A stretch of 18,353 nt of DNA, from contig JAEZIF010000109.1 of the NCBI GenBank assembly GCA_023416135.1, forward strand, positions 1 through 18,353, read 5' to 3'. Positions 6,988 through 14,414 of the stretch are shown here, piece after piece. This DNA comes from Pseudomonadota bacterium (GTDB lineage: Bacteria > Pseudomonadota > Alphaproteobacteria > Reyranellales > Reyranellaceae). Numbering within the stretch: the first letter of the stretch is position 1; each line of letters begins with the position of its first letter. The notes below the pieces were generated by a model that was given only the letters and a program-made list of their open reading frames with translations, had not been told where the DNA came from and made no database searches. A program made the position numbers and the translations under genes.

Positions 6988-8193
6988 ATGAGACGGCTGA
7001 CCTGCACTGCGATCGCCCTGCTTGCGCTCGCCCATCCGGCAACGGCCCAGATCTCCGGTGACGTCGTGAAGATCGGCGTGCTCACGGACATGTCCGGCCC
7101 GTTCAGCGACCAGACCGGTCGCGGCTCGGTGGCCGGCGCCGAACTCGCCATCGAGGATTTCAAGGGCACCGTCGCCGGCGCGAAGATCGAGCTGGTCTCC
7201 GCCGATCATCAGAACAAGGCCGATGTCGGGGCCACGATCGCGCGTCGCTGGTTCGACACCGAGGGTGTCGATGTCGTCGTCGACCTCGCGAGCTCCGCCG
7301 TCGCGCTCGCCGTCCAGGACATCACGCGCGAGCGCAACAAGGTCGCGCTGTTCTCCGGTCCCGGCACGGCCGACCTCACCGGCAAGGCCTGCTCGCCCAA
7401 CGGCATCCACTGGACGTACGACACTTTCGCCACCGCGACGGCGACCGCCACCGCCCTGATGGATCAGGGCCTCGACACCTGGTTCTTCATCGCCGTCGAC
7501 TACGCCTTCGGCAGGTCGGCCGAGGCCGACGCCACCGCCGTGATCACGGCGCGCGGCGGCAAGGTGCTGGGCAGCGTCAAGCATCCCAGCAACACGGCAG
7601 ATTATTCGTCCTACCTGCTGCAGGCCCAGGCTTCGGGCGCCAAGGTCATCGCCGTCGCCAACTCGGGCCGCGACTTCGTGCAGGTCATGAAGCAGGCCAA
7701 GGAATTCGGCATCCTGGCGAGCGGTACCAAGATCGCGGCGCTGGCCGTGGCCTTGTCGGACATCAAGGCGATCGGCCTCGATACCGTCCAGGGCATGTTG
7801 CATACCGAAGCCTTCTACTGGGACTTCAGCGACGAGAGCCGCGCCTTCGCCAAGCGCTTCGTCGAAAAGCGCAAGGTGCCGCCCGCCCAGGCCCAGGCCG
7901 GCTCGTACTCGGCTGTGCTGAACTACCTGCGTGCCATCGAGGCGACCAAGACCGACGACTCGGCCAAGGTTCTCGCGCAGATGAAGTCGGCTCCCTTCAA
8001 GGACGCCTTCACGCCGAACGGCTACGTGCGCGCCGACGGCCGCATGGTGCACGACATGTATCTCATGCGCTCGCGCAAGCCCTCCGAACCCAAGGGTGAC
8101 TGGGATCTCTACGACATCGCCAAGATCATCCCGGGTGATCAGGCGTTCCGCCCGATGGACAAGGGCGGCTGCCCGCTGGTGTCGAAGCCCTGA
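6988..8193 (+). CDS. ABC transporter substrate-binding protein, branched-chain amino acid type
   Basis: The protein is 401 residues from ATG 6988, two bases after GGAGGA. Residues 1-21 (MRRLTCTAIALLALAHPATA and Q) form a Sec signal peptide. The mature part begins VVKIGVLTDMSGPFSDQTGRG and has the two-lobed periplasmic binding fold of the LivJ/Peripla_BP_6 family; HWTYDTFATAT and DYAFGRSAEADA are typical. Such proteins hand ligands (amino acids, amides, aromatic or dicarboxylic acids) to an inner-membrane LivHMGF-like transporter. No permease or ATPase gene is in the window, so it must work with one encoded elsewhere or act as a sensor. As first gene of the putative operon it likely binds the pathway substrate. 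Its translation may be controlled by the hairpin at 6958-6987. Confidence 0.9.
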   Translation: MRRLTCTAIALLALAHPATAQISGDVVKIGVLTDMSGPFSDQTGRGSVAGAELAIEDFKGTVAGAKIELVSADHQNKADVGATIARRWFDTEGVDVVVDLASSAVALAVQDITRERNKVALFSGPGTADLTGKACSPNGIHWTYDTFATATATATALMDQGLDTWFFIAVDYAFGRSAEADATAVITARGGKVLGSVKHPSNTADYSSYLLQAQASGAKVIAVANSGRDFVQVMKQAKEFGILASGTKIAALAVALSDIKAIGLDTVQGMLHTEAFYWDFSDESRAFAKRFVEKRKVPPAQAQAGSYSAVLNYLRAIEATKTDDSAKVLAQMKSAPFKDAFTPNGYVRADGRMVHDMYLMRSRKPSEPKGDWDLYDIAKIIPGDQAFRPMDKGGCPLVSKP

Positions 8194-8235
8194 TCGCGCC
8201 ATGCTGCGGGCCGACCTCATGACCTTTCGGAGCAC

Positions 8236-8252
8236 GGGAGAGGGACTCTCCC
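8236..8252 (+). promoter_or_regulatory. Hairpin between the binding-protein gene and the IclR gene
   Basis: A perfect 7-bp stem (gggagag 8236-8242 and ctctccc 8246-8252) closes a 3-base loop. No T tract follows, so it is not a classical terminator. It could act as an mRNA processing or stabilising element that favours the upstream message, a common device where a binding-protein gene needs higher expression than the genes after it. Confidence 0.45.
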
Positions 8253-8299
8253 CCGCGCCGGGTCTCGAGCCCGCATCATTCCAAGCCTGCGTCGGTGGC

Positions 8300-9109
8300 A
8301 TGCCCGCGAAGCGCCAGGACAAGGACGTTCTCTACCGCAACCAGTCCGTGGACCGGCTGTTCGCCATCATGGAGGTGCTCGGCCGCTCACCCTATCATGT
8401 GCGGCTGGCGGACATCGCGCGCCGCTGCGAGCTCGCGCCGCCCACGGCCTATCGCATGCTGTCGGTGATGGTCCGCCTCGGCTATGTCAGCAAGGACAGC
8501 GCGACCGGCCGCTATGCGCTCGGCACCCGCCTCTATCGTCTCGCGCACCGCGAGACTTATCTGCGCAGCCTCGTGCGCCTTGCCCAGCCGCGCCTCCAGG
8601 CGCTGGCGGGCAAGATCGGCGAGACCGCCCACATCGCCGCCTTCGATGGTGTGCAGGTCGTGATCCGCGGCCGCATCCCCGCCGGCAGCACCGCGCGCGT
8701 GCCGACCCGGGTGGGCATGCGACTCGACACCCATGCCAGCGCGCTCGGCAAGGCCATGCTGGCGACGCGACCGGCCGCGGAGATCGCCGACCTCTTCCTC
8801 GACCAGCCGCTCAGCCGTCATACGGCGAGCACGCTGGTGACCCTCGACGGCCTGACGCGCGAACTGGTCGAGGCGCGCCGGCGCGGCTTCGCCGTCAGCC
8901 GCGGCGAGAGGTTCGAGCACATCTGGTGCGTCGCTGCGCCGATCCTGAATTCCCTGGGGTTGGGAAACATCGCGATCTCCGTCTGCATTCCGCCGTCGCG
9001 CACGACGGCGCGCGACGTCGAGCGCGTCGGCCGGCTGGTCCGGGCCACCGCCACGGAGATCCAGGACGCCTCCCTCGGCAACGCCAAGCTGGCGAACCGG
9101 ATGGGCTGA
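8300..9109 (+). CDS. IclR-family transcriptional regulator
   Basis: The protein is 269 residues from ATG 8300. The N-terminal winged helix-turn-helix (about residues 15-75) reads QSVDRLFAIMEVLG, LADIARRCELAPPTAYRML, and SATGRYALGTRLYRLA. The C-terminal effector domain (about 85-260) includes ETAHIAAFDGVQVVI, VGMRLDTHASALGKAML and the conserved HIWCVAAPILN. IclR proteins bind small organic acids or aromatics and control nearby catabolic genes, so it probably governs this operon. The frame is open further upstream, with ATGs at 8201 and 8219, but homologues normally start a few residues before YRNQSVDR, and the 8236-8252 hairpin would then lie in the leader. The ribosome binding site is weak. 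Confidence 0.9.
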   Translation: MPAKRQDKDVLYRNQSVDRLFAIMEVLGRSPYHVRLADIARRCELAPPTAYRMLSVMVRLGYVSKDSATGRYALGTRLYRLAHRETYLRSLVRLAQPRLQALAGKIGETAHIAAFDGVQVVIRGRIPAGSTARVPTRVGMRLDTHASALGKAMLATRPAAEIADLFLDQPLSRHTASTLVTLDGLTRELVEARRRGFAVSRGERFEHIWCVAAPILNSLGLGNIAISVCIPPSRTTARDVERVGRLVRATATEIQDASLGNAKLANRMG

Positions 9110-9144
9110 TACGAGAGAAGAGTAGTGTTGAAGAAGGAAGATTC

Positions 9145-9573
9145 ATGTCCAGTTTCGTGAAGAAGAGCATCGACATCGATACGGCTGCGAAGGCCGTGCA
9201 GGCTGCTGCCGCCCAGGCGTCCGAGATGAAGCTGCGCATGTCGATCGCCATCTGCGACGAGGCCGGCACGCTGAAGCAGTTCTATCGCATGGACGGCGCT
9301 TCTACGCTGTCGGCGTCGATAGCCCAGGACAAGGCCTACACCAGCGCCGTCACCGGCATGGCGACCCATGCCTGGTTCGAGTTCATCAAGAACGATCCGC
9401 CGTTGCTGCACGGCATCGTGCACACGCCGCGACTGACCGTGTTCGGCGGCGGGTTCCCGATCCGCGAGGACGGCGTCGTGATCGGCAGCATCGGCATCAG
9501 CGGCGGCCACTACACGCAGGACATGGAGTGCGCGAAGAAGGCGCTCGCCGCCATTGGTGCGCCGATTCCGTGA
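9145..9573 (+). CDS. GlcG/HbpS family heme-binding-like protein
   Basis: The protein is 142 residues from ATG 9145, preceded by GAAGGAAG. It matches the GlcG/HbpS (DUF336, PduO C-terminal) fold across its full length: SIAICDEAGTLKQFYRMDGA, SASIAQDKAYTSAV, FGGGFPIREDGVVIGSIGISGG and a final DMECAKKALAAIG. Some members bind heme or sense redox state; others sit in glycolate, propanediol or aromatic catabolic operons with no known task. No signal peptide is present, so it is cytoplasmic. Its stop at 9571-9573 overlaps a possible GTG start of the next gene, which ties it to the lyase and hydratase genes. Its role here is unknown; a ligand-binding, chaperone or heme-related function is possible. 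Confidence 0.85.
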   Translation: MSSFVKKSIDIDTAAKAVQAAAAQASEMKLRMSIAICDEAGTLKQFYRMDGASTLSASIAQDKAYTSAVTGMATHAWFEFIKNDPPLLHGIVHTPRLTVFGGGFPIREDGVVIGSIGISGGHYTQDMECAKKALAAIGAPIP

Positions 9574-9584
9574 GCGCCGCAGCC

Positions 9585-10442
9585 ATGCCGACTCCGGCGC
9601 AGGAGCTCCGCCGACTGCTGGCAGGCGACAAGCTGATCGTCGCGCCGGGCGCCTACGACTGCATCACCGCCCGCACGATCGAGATGGCGGGCTTCGCCGC
9701 CTGCTACATGACGGGCTCCGGCACCGCCGCGTCGCTGGGCTATCCCGATTACGGGCTGGTGACGATGTCGGAGATGGCGGCGAACGCTGCCCGCATCGCT
9801 GGCGCGATCAGGCTGCCGCTGATCGCCGACGCCGATACCGGTTTCGGCAACGAGCTGAACGTCACGCGCACCCTCCGCACCTACGAGGCGGCGGGCGTCG
9901 CCGCATTGCACATCGAGGACCAGGACTTCCCCAAGAAGTGCGGGCACCTCAACGACAAGCGCGTCATCTCGCTCGACGATTATCTCCCGAAGATTCGGGC
10001 CGCCGCGGCAGCGAGGCGCACTGCCGAGTTCGTCATCATCGCTCGCACCGACAGCCGCGCCTCGCTCGGCCTCGAGGAAGCGATCCGGCGGGCCAATGCC
10101 GCGCTGGAGGCCGGAGCCGACGTGGCCTTCGTCGAAGCGCCGCAGACTCTCGAGGAGATGGCCGAGGTGCCGCGCCAGGTGAAGGGGCCGTGCCTGCTGA
10201 ATATCGTCTATCGCGGCAAGACCCCCGACGTGCCCTTCGACGAAGCCGAGCGCATGGGCTACCGCATCGTCATCCTGCCCAGCATTCTGCTCAAGACCGT
10301 CTACGGCGTCGGCGACCAGGTGCTGGCCGAGGCCAGGCGGCTTGGGCGCCATCCGACGCTGCCCGGCGAGGTCGGCGTCGAAGAGGGCTTCCGCCGCGTC
10401 GGCGCCGACGAATGGGACGCGCTCAGGGACCGCTATCGATGA
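9585..10442 (+). CDS. Isocitrate lyase/PEP mutase superfamily C-C lyase
   Basis: The protein is 285 residues from ATG 9585 (a GTG at 9570 overlapping the previous stop would add five). It has the modified TIM barrel of the superfamily: APGAYDCITAR, YMTGSGTAASLGYPDYG, metal-binding ADADTGFGN (Asp82, Asp84), EDQDFPKKCGH (Glu111, Cys119) and IIARTDSRA. The KKCGH cysteine is the general acid of true lyases (isocitrate, methylisocitrate and 2,3-dimethylmalate lyase) and is absent from PEP mutases and the oxaloacetate decarboxylase branch. A Mg2+-dependent retro-aldol cleavage of a 2-substituted malate to a 2-oxo acid and a carboxylate is the expected reaction. Coupling to LeuC/LeuD homologues favours a dimethylmalate-lyase-like role over propionate metabolism. 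Its TGA shares ATGA with the next start. Confidence 0.88.
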   Translation: MPTPAQELRRLLAGDKLIVAPGAYDCITARTIEMAGFAACYMTGSGTAASLGYPDYGLVTMSEMAANAARIAGAIRLPLIADADTGFGNELNVTRTLRTYEAAGVAALHIEDQDFPKKCGHLNDKRVISLDDYLPKIRAAAAARRTAEFVIIARTDSRASLGLEEAIRRANAALEAGADVAFVEAPQTLEEMAEVPRQVKGPCLLNIVYRGKTPDVPFDEAERMGYRIVILPSILLKTVYGVGDQVLAEARRLGRHPTLPGEVGVEEGFRRVGADEWDALRDRYR

Positions 10443-11857
10443 CGCACGCGGCAGCGCGGCCACGCTCCATGTTCGAGAAGATCTGGAGCGACCATGCGAT
10501 CCTAGAGGACGACGATGGCCAGACGCTGCTGTTCGTCGGGCGCCACCTCGCGCACGACGGTTCGATGCATCCGTTCCGCTTCCTCGACGAAAAGGGGCAA
10601 TCGGTCCTCTATCCCGACCAGATTTTCGCGACGCCCGACCATGGAACGCCGACCGTCAGCCACCGGCTGGAGGACATCAAGGACCCCTCGCAGCTGACCG
10701 CCGTCACCAGCCTTCAGGCGAATGCTCGCCGGCACGGCTTCCAGCTCTTCGACCTCGGCGATCCGCGCCAGGGCATCGTGCATGTCGTCGGTCCCGAGCA
10801 GGGCCTGACCCAGCCAGGTCTCCTGATCGTGTGCGGCGACAGCCACACCTCGACCCATGGCGCGCTGGGAGCACTGGCCTTCGGCATCGGCGCCTCGGAG
10901 GTAGCCCATGTGCTGGCCACCCAGACGCTGTGGCAGCGCAAGCCCAAGGCAATGCGCGTAGCGGTCGAGGGTTCGCTTGGCGCGGGCGTGACGGCCAAGG
11001 ACCTGGCGCTGTTCGTCATCTCGCTCATCGGAGTCAACGGTGCGACCGGCCATGTCATCGAGTTCGCAGGCTCGACGGTGCGCGGGCTGTCGATCGAAGG
11101 GCGGCTCACCCTGTGCAACATGACGATCGAGGCTGGTGCGCGCGCCGGCATGGTGGCGCCCGACGACAAGACCTTCGCCTACCTGAATGGCCGGCCCTAC
11201 GCGCCGACGGGCGCCGACTGGGATGCCGCCCAGGCCTTCTGGCGATCGTTGCCTTCCGATGAGGGCGCTCCTTTCGACACCGAGGTGGCGATCGATGCCG
11301 CGGCGGTGGCGCCTATGGTCACGTGGGGCACCACGCCCGAGGAAGCACTGCCCGTCACCGGTACCGTGCCGCATCCGGCCGCGGCCGGCGAGGCGCGCCG
11401 CGACGTCGTCGCGCGGTCGCTCGACTACATGGGCCTGGAACCCGGCACGCCGATCGCCGGCATCACCATCGACCAGGTGTTCATCGGCTCGTGCACCAAC
11501 GCCCGCATCGAGGATCTGCGGTCGGCGGCAGCCGTGGCCCGCCACGGCCGCGCCGTCGTTCCAGCCATCGTGTCGCCCGGCTCGACGTTGGTGAAGCGCG
11601 CGGCGGAAGCGGAAGGCCTCGACCGCATCTTTCGCGATGCCGGCTTCGAATGGCGCGAATCGGGCTGTTCGATGTGCTGCGGCATGAACGGCGATATCGT
11701 GCCGGCGGGCAGACGCTGTGCCTCGACCTCGAACCGAAACTTTCCCGGCCGCCAAGGCAGGGGCGCGCGCACCCATCTGATGAGTCCGGCCATGGCCGCC
11801 GCGGCGGCGCTGGCTGGCCGCATCGTCGATGTCCGCGAGCTGAAGGACCCGGCCTGA
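10439..11857 (+). CDS. LeuC-like hydratase/isomerase large subunit (aconitase superfamily)
   Basis: The protein is 472 residues, standard LeuC length, starting at ATG 10439 with a 4-base ATGA overlap with the lyase gene. The three [4Fe-4S] cysteines are present: GSCTNARIEDLR (Cys352) and SGCSMCCGMN (Cys410, Cys413). VCGDSHTSTHGALGALAFGIG (131-151) and RTHLMSPAMAAAAALAG near the end are family hallmarks. Where biosynthetic LeuC has a HEVTSPQAF-type loop, this protein has HDGSMHPFRF (39-48), which suggests another substrate. It would add or move water on a branched dicarboxylate, together with the LeuD-like subunit. Isopropylmalate isomerase cannot be excluded, but the catabolic setting and absence of leuA/leuB argue against it. 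A dimethylmaleate hydratase-type activity is an attractive alternative. Confidence 0.88.
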   Translation: MTHAAARPRSMFEKIWSDHAILEDDDGQTLLFVGRHLAHDGSMHPFRFLDEKGQSVLYPDQIFATPDHGTPTVSHRLEDIKDPSQLTAVTSLQANARRHGFQLFDLGDPRQGIVHVVGPEQGLTQPGLLIVCGDSHTSTHGALGALAFGIGASEVAHVLATQTLWQRKPKAMRVAVEGSLGAGVTAKDLALFVISLIGVNGATGHVIEFAGSTVRGLSIEGRLTLCNMTIEAGARAGMVAPDDKTFAYLNGRPYAPTGADWDAAQAFWRSLPSDEGAPFDTEVAIDAAAVAPMVTWGTTPEEALPVTGTVPHPAAAGEARRDVVARSLDYMGLEPGTPIAGITIDQVFIGSCTNARIEDLRSAAAVARHGRAVVPAIVSPGSTLVKRAAEAEGLDRIFRDAGFEWRESGCSMCCGMNGDIVPAGRRCASTSNRNFPGRQGRGARTHLMSPAMAAAAALAGRIVDVRELKDPA

Positions 11858-12489
11858 TGCCGCAGCCCTTTCGCACGCTGGCGGCCGTCGCGGCGCCGAT
11901 CGATTGGCAGAACGTCGACACCGATCAGCTCTCGCCGGTGCGCTTCCTGCGCCGGCCGAAGTCGGAGGGCTATGCCGACATCCTGTTCCACGACCTGCGC
12001 TTCGAGGCGCCCGGCCGCGAGCGGCCCGACTTCGTGCTGAACCAGCCAGGCTTCCGTTCCGCCGGCATCCTGGTCGCCGACCGCAACTTCGGCGTCGGTT
12101 CGAGCCGGGAATCGGCGGTATGGGCCCTGGTCGATTTCGGCGTCCGCTGCGTCATCGCCGCGAGCTTCGGCGACATCTTCTACAACAATGCCGTCAAGCA
12201 CGGGCTGCTGCTGGTGCGCGAGGAGGCGGCGGTGCTGCAGGCCGAGCGTCGTGCGCTGCAGGCCGCGCCGGGCACGTGCCTTGCGGTCGATCTCGAGGCG
12301 CAGACCTGGACGGCAGCCGACGGTGTCGTCCATGGCTTCGAGATCGAACCCGGCCGCAAGCGACGCCTTCTGCTCGGGCTCGACGACATCGAGACGACCT
12401 TGCAGGACCTGCCGCAGATCCGGCGCTTCGCGCAGGCTTACCGGCAGCGCCATGCGTGGCTGTTCAGGCCGCGGGAAGTGAAAGGCTGA
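11857..12489 (+). CDS. LeuD-like hydratase/isomerase small subunit
   Basis: The protein is 210 residues from ATG 11857, whose A is the last base of the preceding TGA (TGATG). It has the swivelling beta/alpha domain of the aconitase superfamily: NVDTDQLSPVRFLRRP (19-34), NFGVGSSRESAVWAL, VIAASFGDIFYNNAVKHGLL. Biosynthetic LeuD reads NFGCGSSREHAPWAL at the second site, so Cys, His and Pro are changed here to Val, Ser and Val next to the substrate-binding serines. It pairs with the LeuC-like protein encoded upstream to complete the active site. The stop again overlaps the next gene by one base, so the lyase, both subunits and the SDR are probably translationally coupled. Confidence 0.88.
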   Translation: MPQPFRTLAAVAAPIDWQNVDTDQLSPVRFLRRPKSEGYADILFHDLRFEAPGRERPDFVLNQPGFRSAGILVADRNFGVGSSRESAVWALVDFGVRCVIAASFGDIFYNNAVKHGLLLVREEAAVLQAERRALQAAPGTCLAVDLEAQTWTAADGVVHGFEIEPGRKRRLLLGLDDIETTLQDLPQIRRFAQAYRQRHAWLFRPREVKG

Positions 12490-13277
12490 TGGTGATGTCC
12501 GATCATGCGAAACCACTGCCGCGGCTGGCAGGCAAGCGCGCGGTGATAACCGGCGCGACCGGCGGCATGGGCCGCGCGGCCTGCCGCCTGTTCTGCGAGG
12601 CCGGCGCCGAGGTGTTCGGCTCCGACCTAGGCGAGGAGGCCGGCAGGGCGCTGGAAACCGAGCTGAGGAACCTGGGTTTCGCCTTCACCTATCGCGCCGC
12701 GGACGTGTCGCGGGAAGCGGACATCGTCGCCCTGGCCGGCGCCGTGCGCGACCAGTGGGGCGTGCTCGATATCCTGTACAACAATGCCGGCATCATCCTG
12801 GGCAAGCCGCTGTTGCAGACCAGCGCCGAGGAGTTCGACCGACTGCATGCGGTGAACACGCGGGCAGTTTTCCTGATGATGAAAGCCTTCGCACCCCTGA
12901 TGACCACGGGGAGGGGCTCGATCGTCAACGTCTCATCGGGTGGCGGCGTGCGCGCCCTGCCCAACATGTCGGCCTACGGCTCGTCCAAGGCCGGCGTCCT
13001 CATGCTGACCAAGGTGGCGGCGATCGAGCTGGCGCCGGGCATCCGCGTCAACGCCATCCTGCCCGGCCTGGTCGATACCGACATGCCCAAGGCGTTCTTC
13101 GGCGGCCTGCCTGCGGGTGAGCGACAGGCGGCGTGGGATTCACTCGGCCGCAGTCGTCCTTTGCAGCGCGCCGCCACGTCCGAAGAGATCGTGAACCTCG
13201 CATTGTTCCTGGCGAGCGACGAGGCGTCTTACATCACGGCGGCCGACTATCTGATCGACGGCGGCCGGTCGGCCTGA
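12489..13277 (+). CDS. Short-chain dehydrogenase/reductase (SDR)
   Basis: The protein is 262 residues from ATG 12489 (TGATG overlap with the LeuD-like gene); a second ATG two codons later is equally possible. The Rossmann motif TGATGGMG is at 21-28, NNAG at 98-101, and the catalytic Ser150, Tyr163 and Lys167 lie in NVSSGGG and SAYGSSKAG. Asp46 at the end of beta-2 (EVFGSDLG) points to NAD(H) rather than NADP(H). It ends ITAADYLIDGGRSA, as classical SDRs do. It would oxidise a secondary alcohol, or reduce a ketone, of a pathway intermediate. The frame stays open upstream inside the LeuD-like gene, but that part does not resemble SDR sequence. Confidence 0.9.
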   Translation: MVMSDHAKPLPRLAGKRAVITGATGGMGRAACRLFCEAGAEVFGSDLGEEAGRALETELRNLGFAFTYRAADVSREADIVALAGAVRDQWGVLDILYNNAGIILGKPLLQTSAEEFDRLHAVNTRAVFLMMKAFAPLMTTGRGSIVNVSSGGGVRALPNMSAYGSSKAGVLMLTKVAAIELAPGIRVNAILPGLVDTDMPKAFFGGLPAGERQAAWDSLGRSRPLQRAATSEEIVNLALFLASDEASYITAADYLIDGGRSA

Positions 13278-13292
13278 GCGGAGGGAAAGAGG

Positions 13293-14411
13293 ATGAACCG
13301 CGAGGAACTGCGCGACTACCGCCGCCGGAACATTCCGGTCTTCAACGACCAGAAGCTGAAGCTCGGCATCTTTGCCCTCAATTGCAGCGGCGGAAACGTC
13401 ATCACCGCCCTGCCCAAGGGCGACCAGATGACCTGGGACTACAATCGCAAGGTCATCCAGCTCGCCGATCGCGCCGGCATGGAAATCGCCCTGCCGCTCG
13501 GCCGCTTCAAGGGCCAGGGCGGCCCGTCGAACCACAACGGCATCAGCTTCGAGGTCTATACCTGGGCGGCCGCGATGGCCGAGGCGACGAAGAACATCAC
13601 CTGCTTCGCCACCTCGCACGTTGCGCTCAACCATCCGGTGATCGCGGCCAAGCAGGCCGTCACCATCGACCACATCTCGAACGGCCGTTTCGGGCTGAAC
13701 GTGCTGATGGGCTGGTTCGCCGACGAGATGAAGATGTTCGGCGTCGAGCTGCGCGAGCACGACGACCGTTATCGCTTCGGTGACGAATGGATCACCGTCG
13801 TGAAGAAGCTGTGGACCGAGCCGCCGGGCTTCGACTTCAAGGGCAAGTACTTCGACATGCAGGGGCTCGAAGCCGAGCCCAAGCCGGTCCAGAAGCCCGG
13901 GCCCGTGCTCATCAACGCCGGCACCTCGCCGGCCGGCATGGAGTTCACTGCCAGGCACATCGATATCAGCTTCGGCTCGGTCTCCAAGCCCGACGACATC
14001 GACCGCCTCCTGTCGGTGAGCCGGATCGCCGACGAGAAATACGATCGCGACGTCGGCCTGATGTGCTCGGCCCTGATCATCTGCCGCGACACCGAGGCCG
14101 AAGCGCGCGCCGCCTATGCCCGCATCCTCGAGAAGGGCGACTGGGAGGCGGCCCGCAACATGCTCTCGGTCCTCGGCGTGCAGAGCCAGTCCTTCCAGCA
14201 CGGCTTCGAGGATCGCGTGAAGCGCTTCTGTGCCGGCTACGGTACCAACCCGATCCTCGGCACGCCGGAGCAGGTCGTCGATCAGTTGCTGGACTATTCC
14301 CGCCGCGGCCTGCACGGCGTCGTGGTGTACTTCGAGGACTATTACGCCGAGCTCGAGTATTTCTGCGATCGTGTGATGCCGCTGTTGAAACAGGCAGGCC
14401 TGCGCCATTAG
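13293..14411 (+). CDS. LLM-class flavin-dependent monooxygenase (RutA/SsuD-like)
   Basis: The protein is 372 residues from ATG 13293, behind a strong ribosome binding site (GGAGGGAAAGAGG). It has the bacterial luciferase-like TIM barrel throughout: MTWDYNRKVIQLADRAGM, FEVYTWAAAMAEATKNI, HPVIAAKQAVTIDHISNGRFGLNVLMGW, GTSPAGMEFTARHID and a late GTPEQVVDQL. Its layout resembles pyrimidine oxygenase RutA and sulfonate/sulfone monooxygenases. These enzymes use FMNH2 and O2, supplied by a separate flavin reductase that is not encoded in this window. In the operon it is the likely first enzyme, adding oxygen to the starting compound and perhaps opening a ring or breaking a C-S or C-N bond. It is the last operon gene and converges on the decayed scoB remnant four bases away. 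Confidence 0.9.
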   Translation: MNREELRDYRRRNIPVFNDQKLKLGIFALNCSGGNVITALPKGDQMTWDYNRKVIQLADRAGMEIALPLGRFKGQGGPSNHNGISFEVYTWAAAMAEATKNITCFATSHVALNHPVIAAKQAVTIDHISNGRFGLNVLMGWFADEMKMFGVELREHDDRYRFGDEWITVVKKLWTEPPGFDFKGKYFDMQGLEAEPKPVQKPGPVLINAGTSPAGMEFTARHIDISFGSVSKPDDIDRLLSVSRIADEKYDRDVGLMCSALIICRDTEAEARAAYARILEKGDWEAARNMLSVLGVQSQSFQHGFEDRVKRFCAGYGTNPILGTPEQVVDQLLDYSRRGLHGVVVYFEDYYAELEYFCDRVMPLLKQAGLRH

Positions 14412-14414
14412 GGC

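Noticed and set aside
8096..8299. Longer N-terminus for the IclR regulator
   Set aside because: It overlaps the end of the binding-protein gene, has no regulator-like sequence, and includes the hairpin at 8236-8252; the normal IclR start is near 8300.
9554..10438. Open frame upstream of and in frame with the LeuC-like gene
   Set aside because: It is another reading frame of the lyase gene; the LeuC-like protein begins at ATG 10439 with an ATGA overlap.
9585..10442. Phosphonate pathway (PEP mutase) reading of the lyase
   Set aside because: The protein has the KKCGH catalytic cysteine of C-C lyases and lacks the KxNS-type mutase motif; no phosphonopyruvate decarboxylase is nearby.
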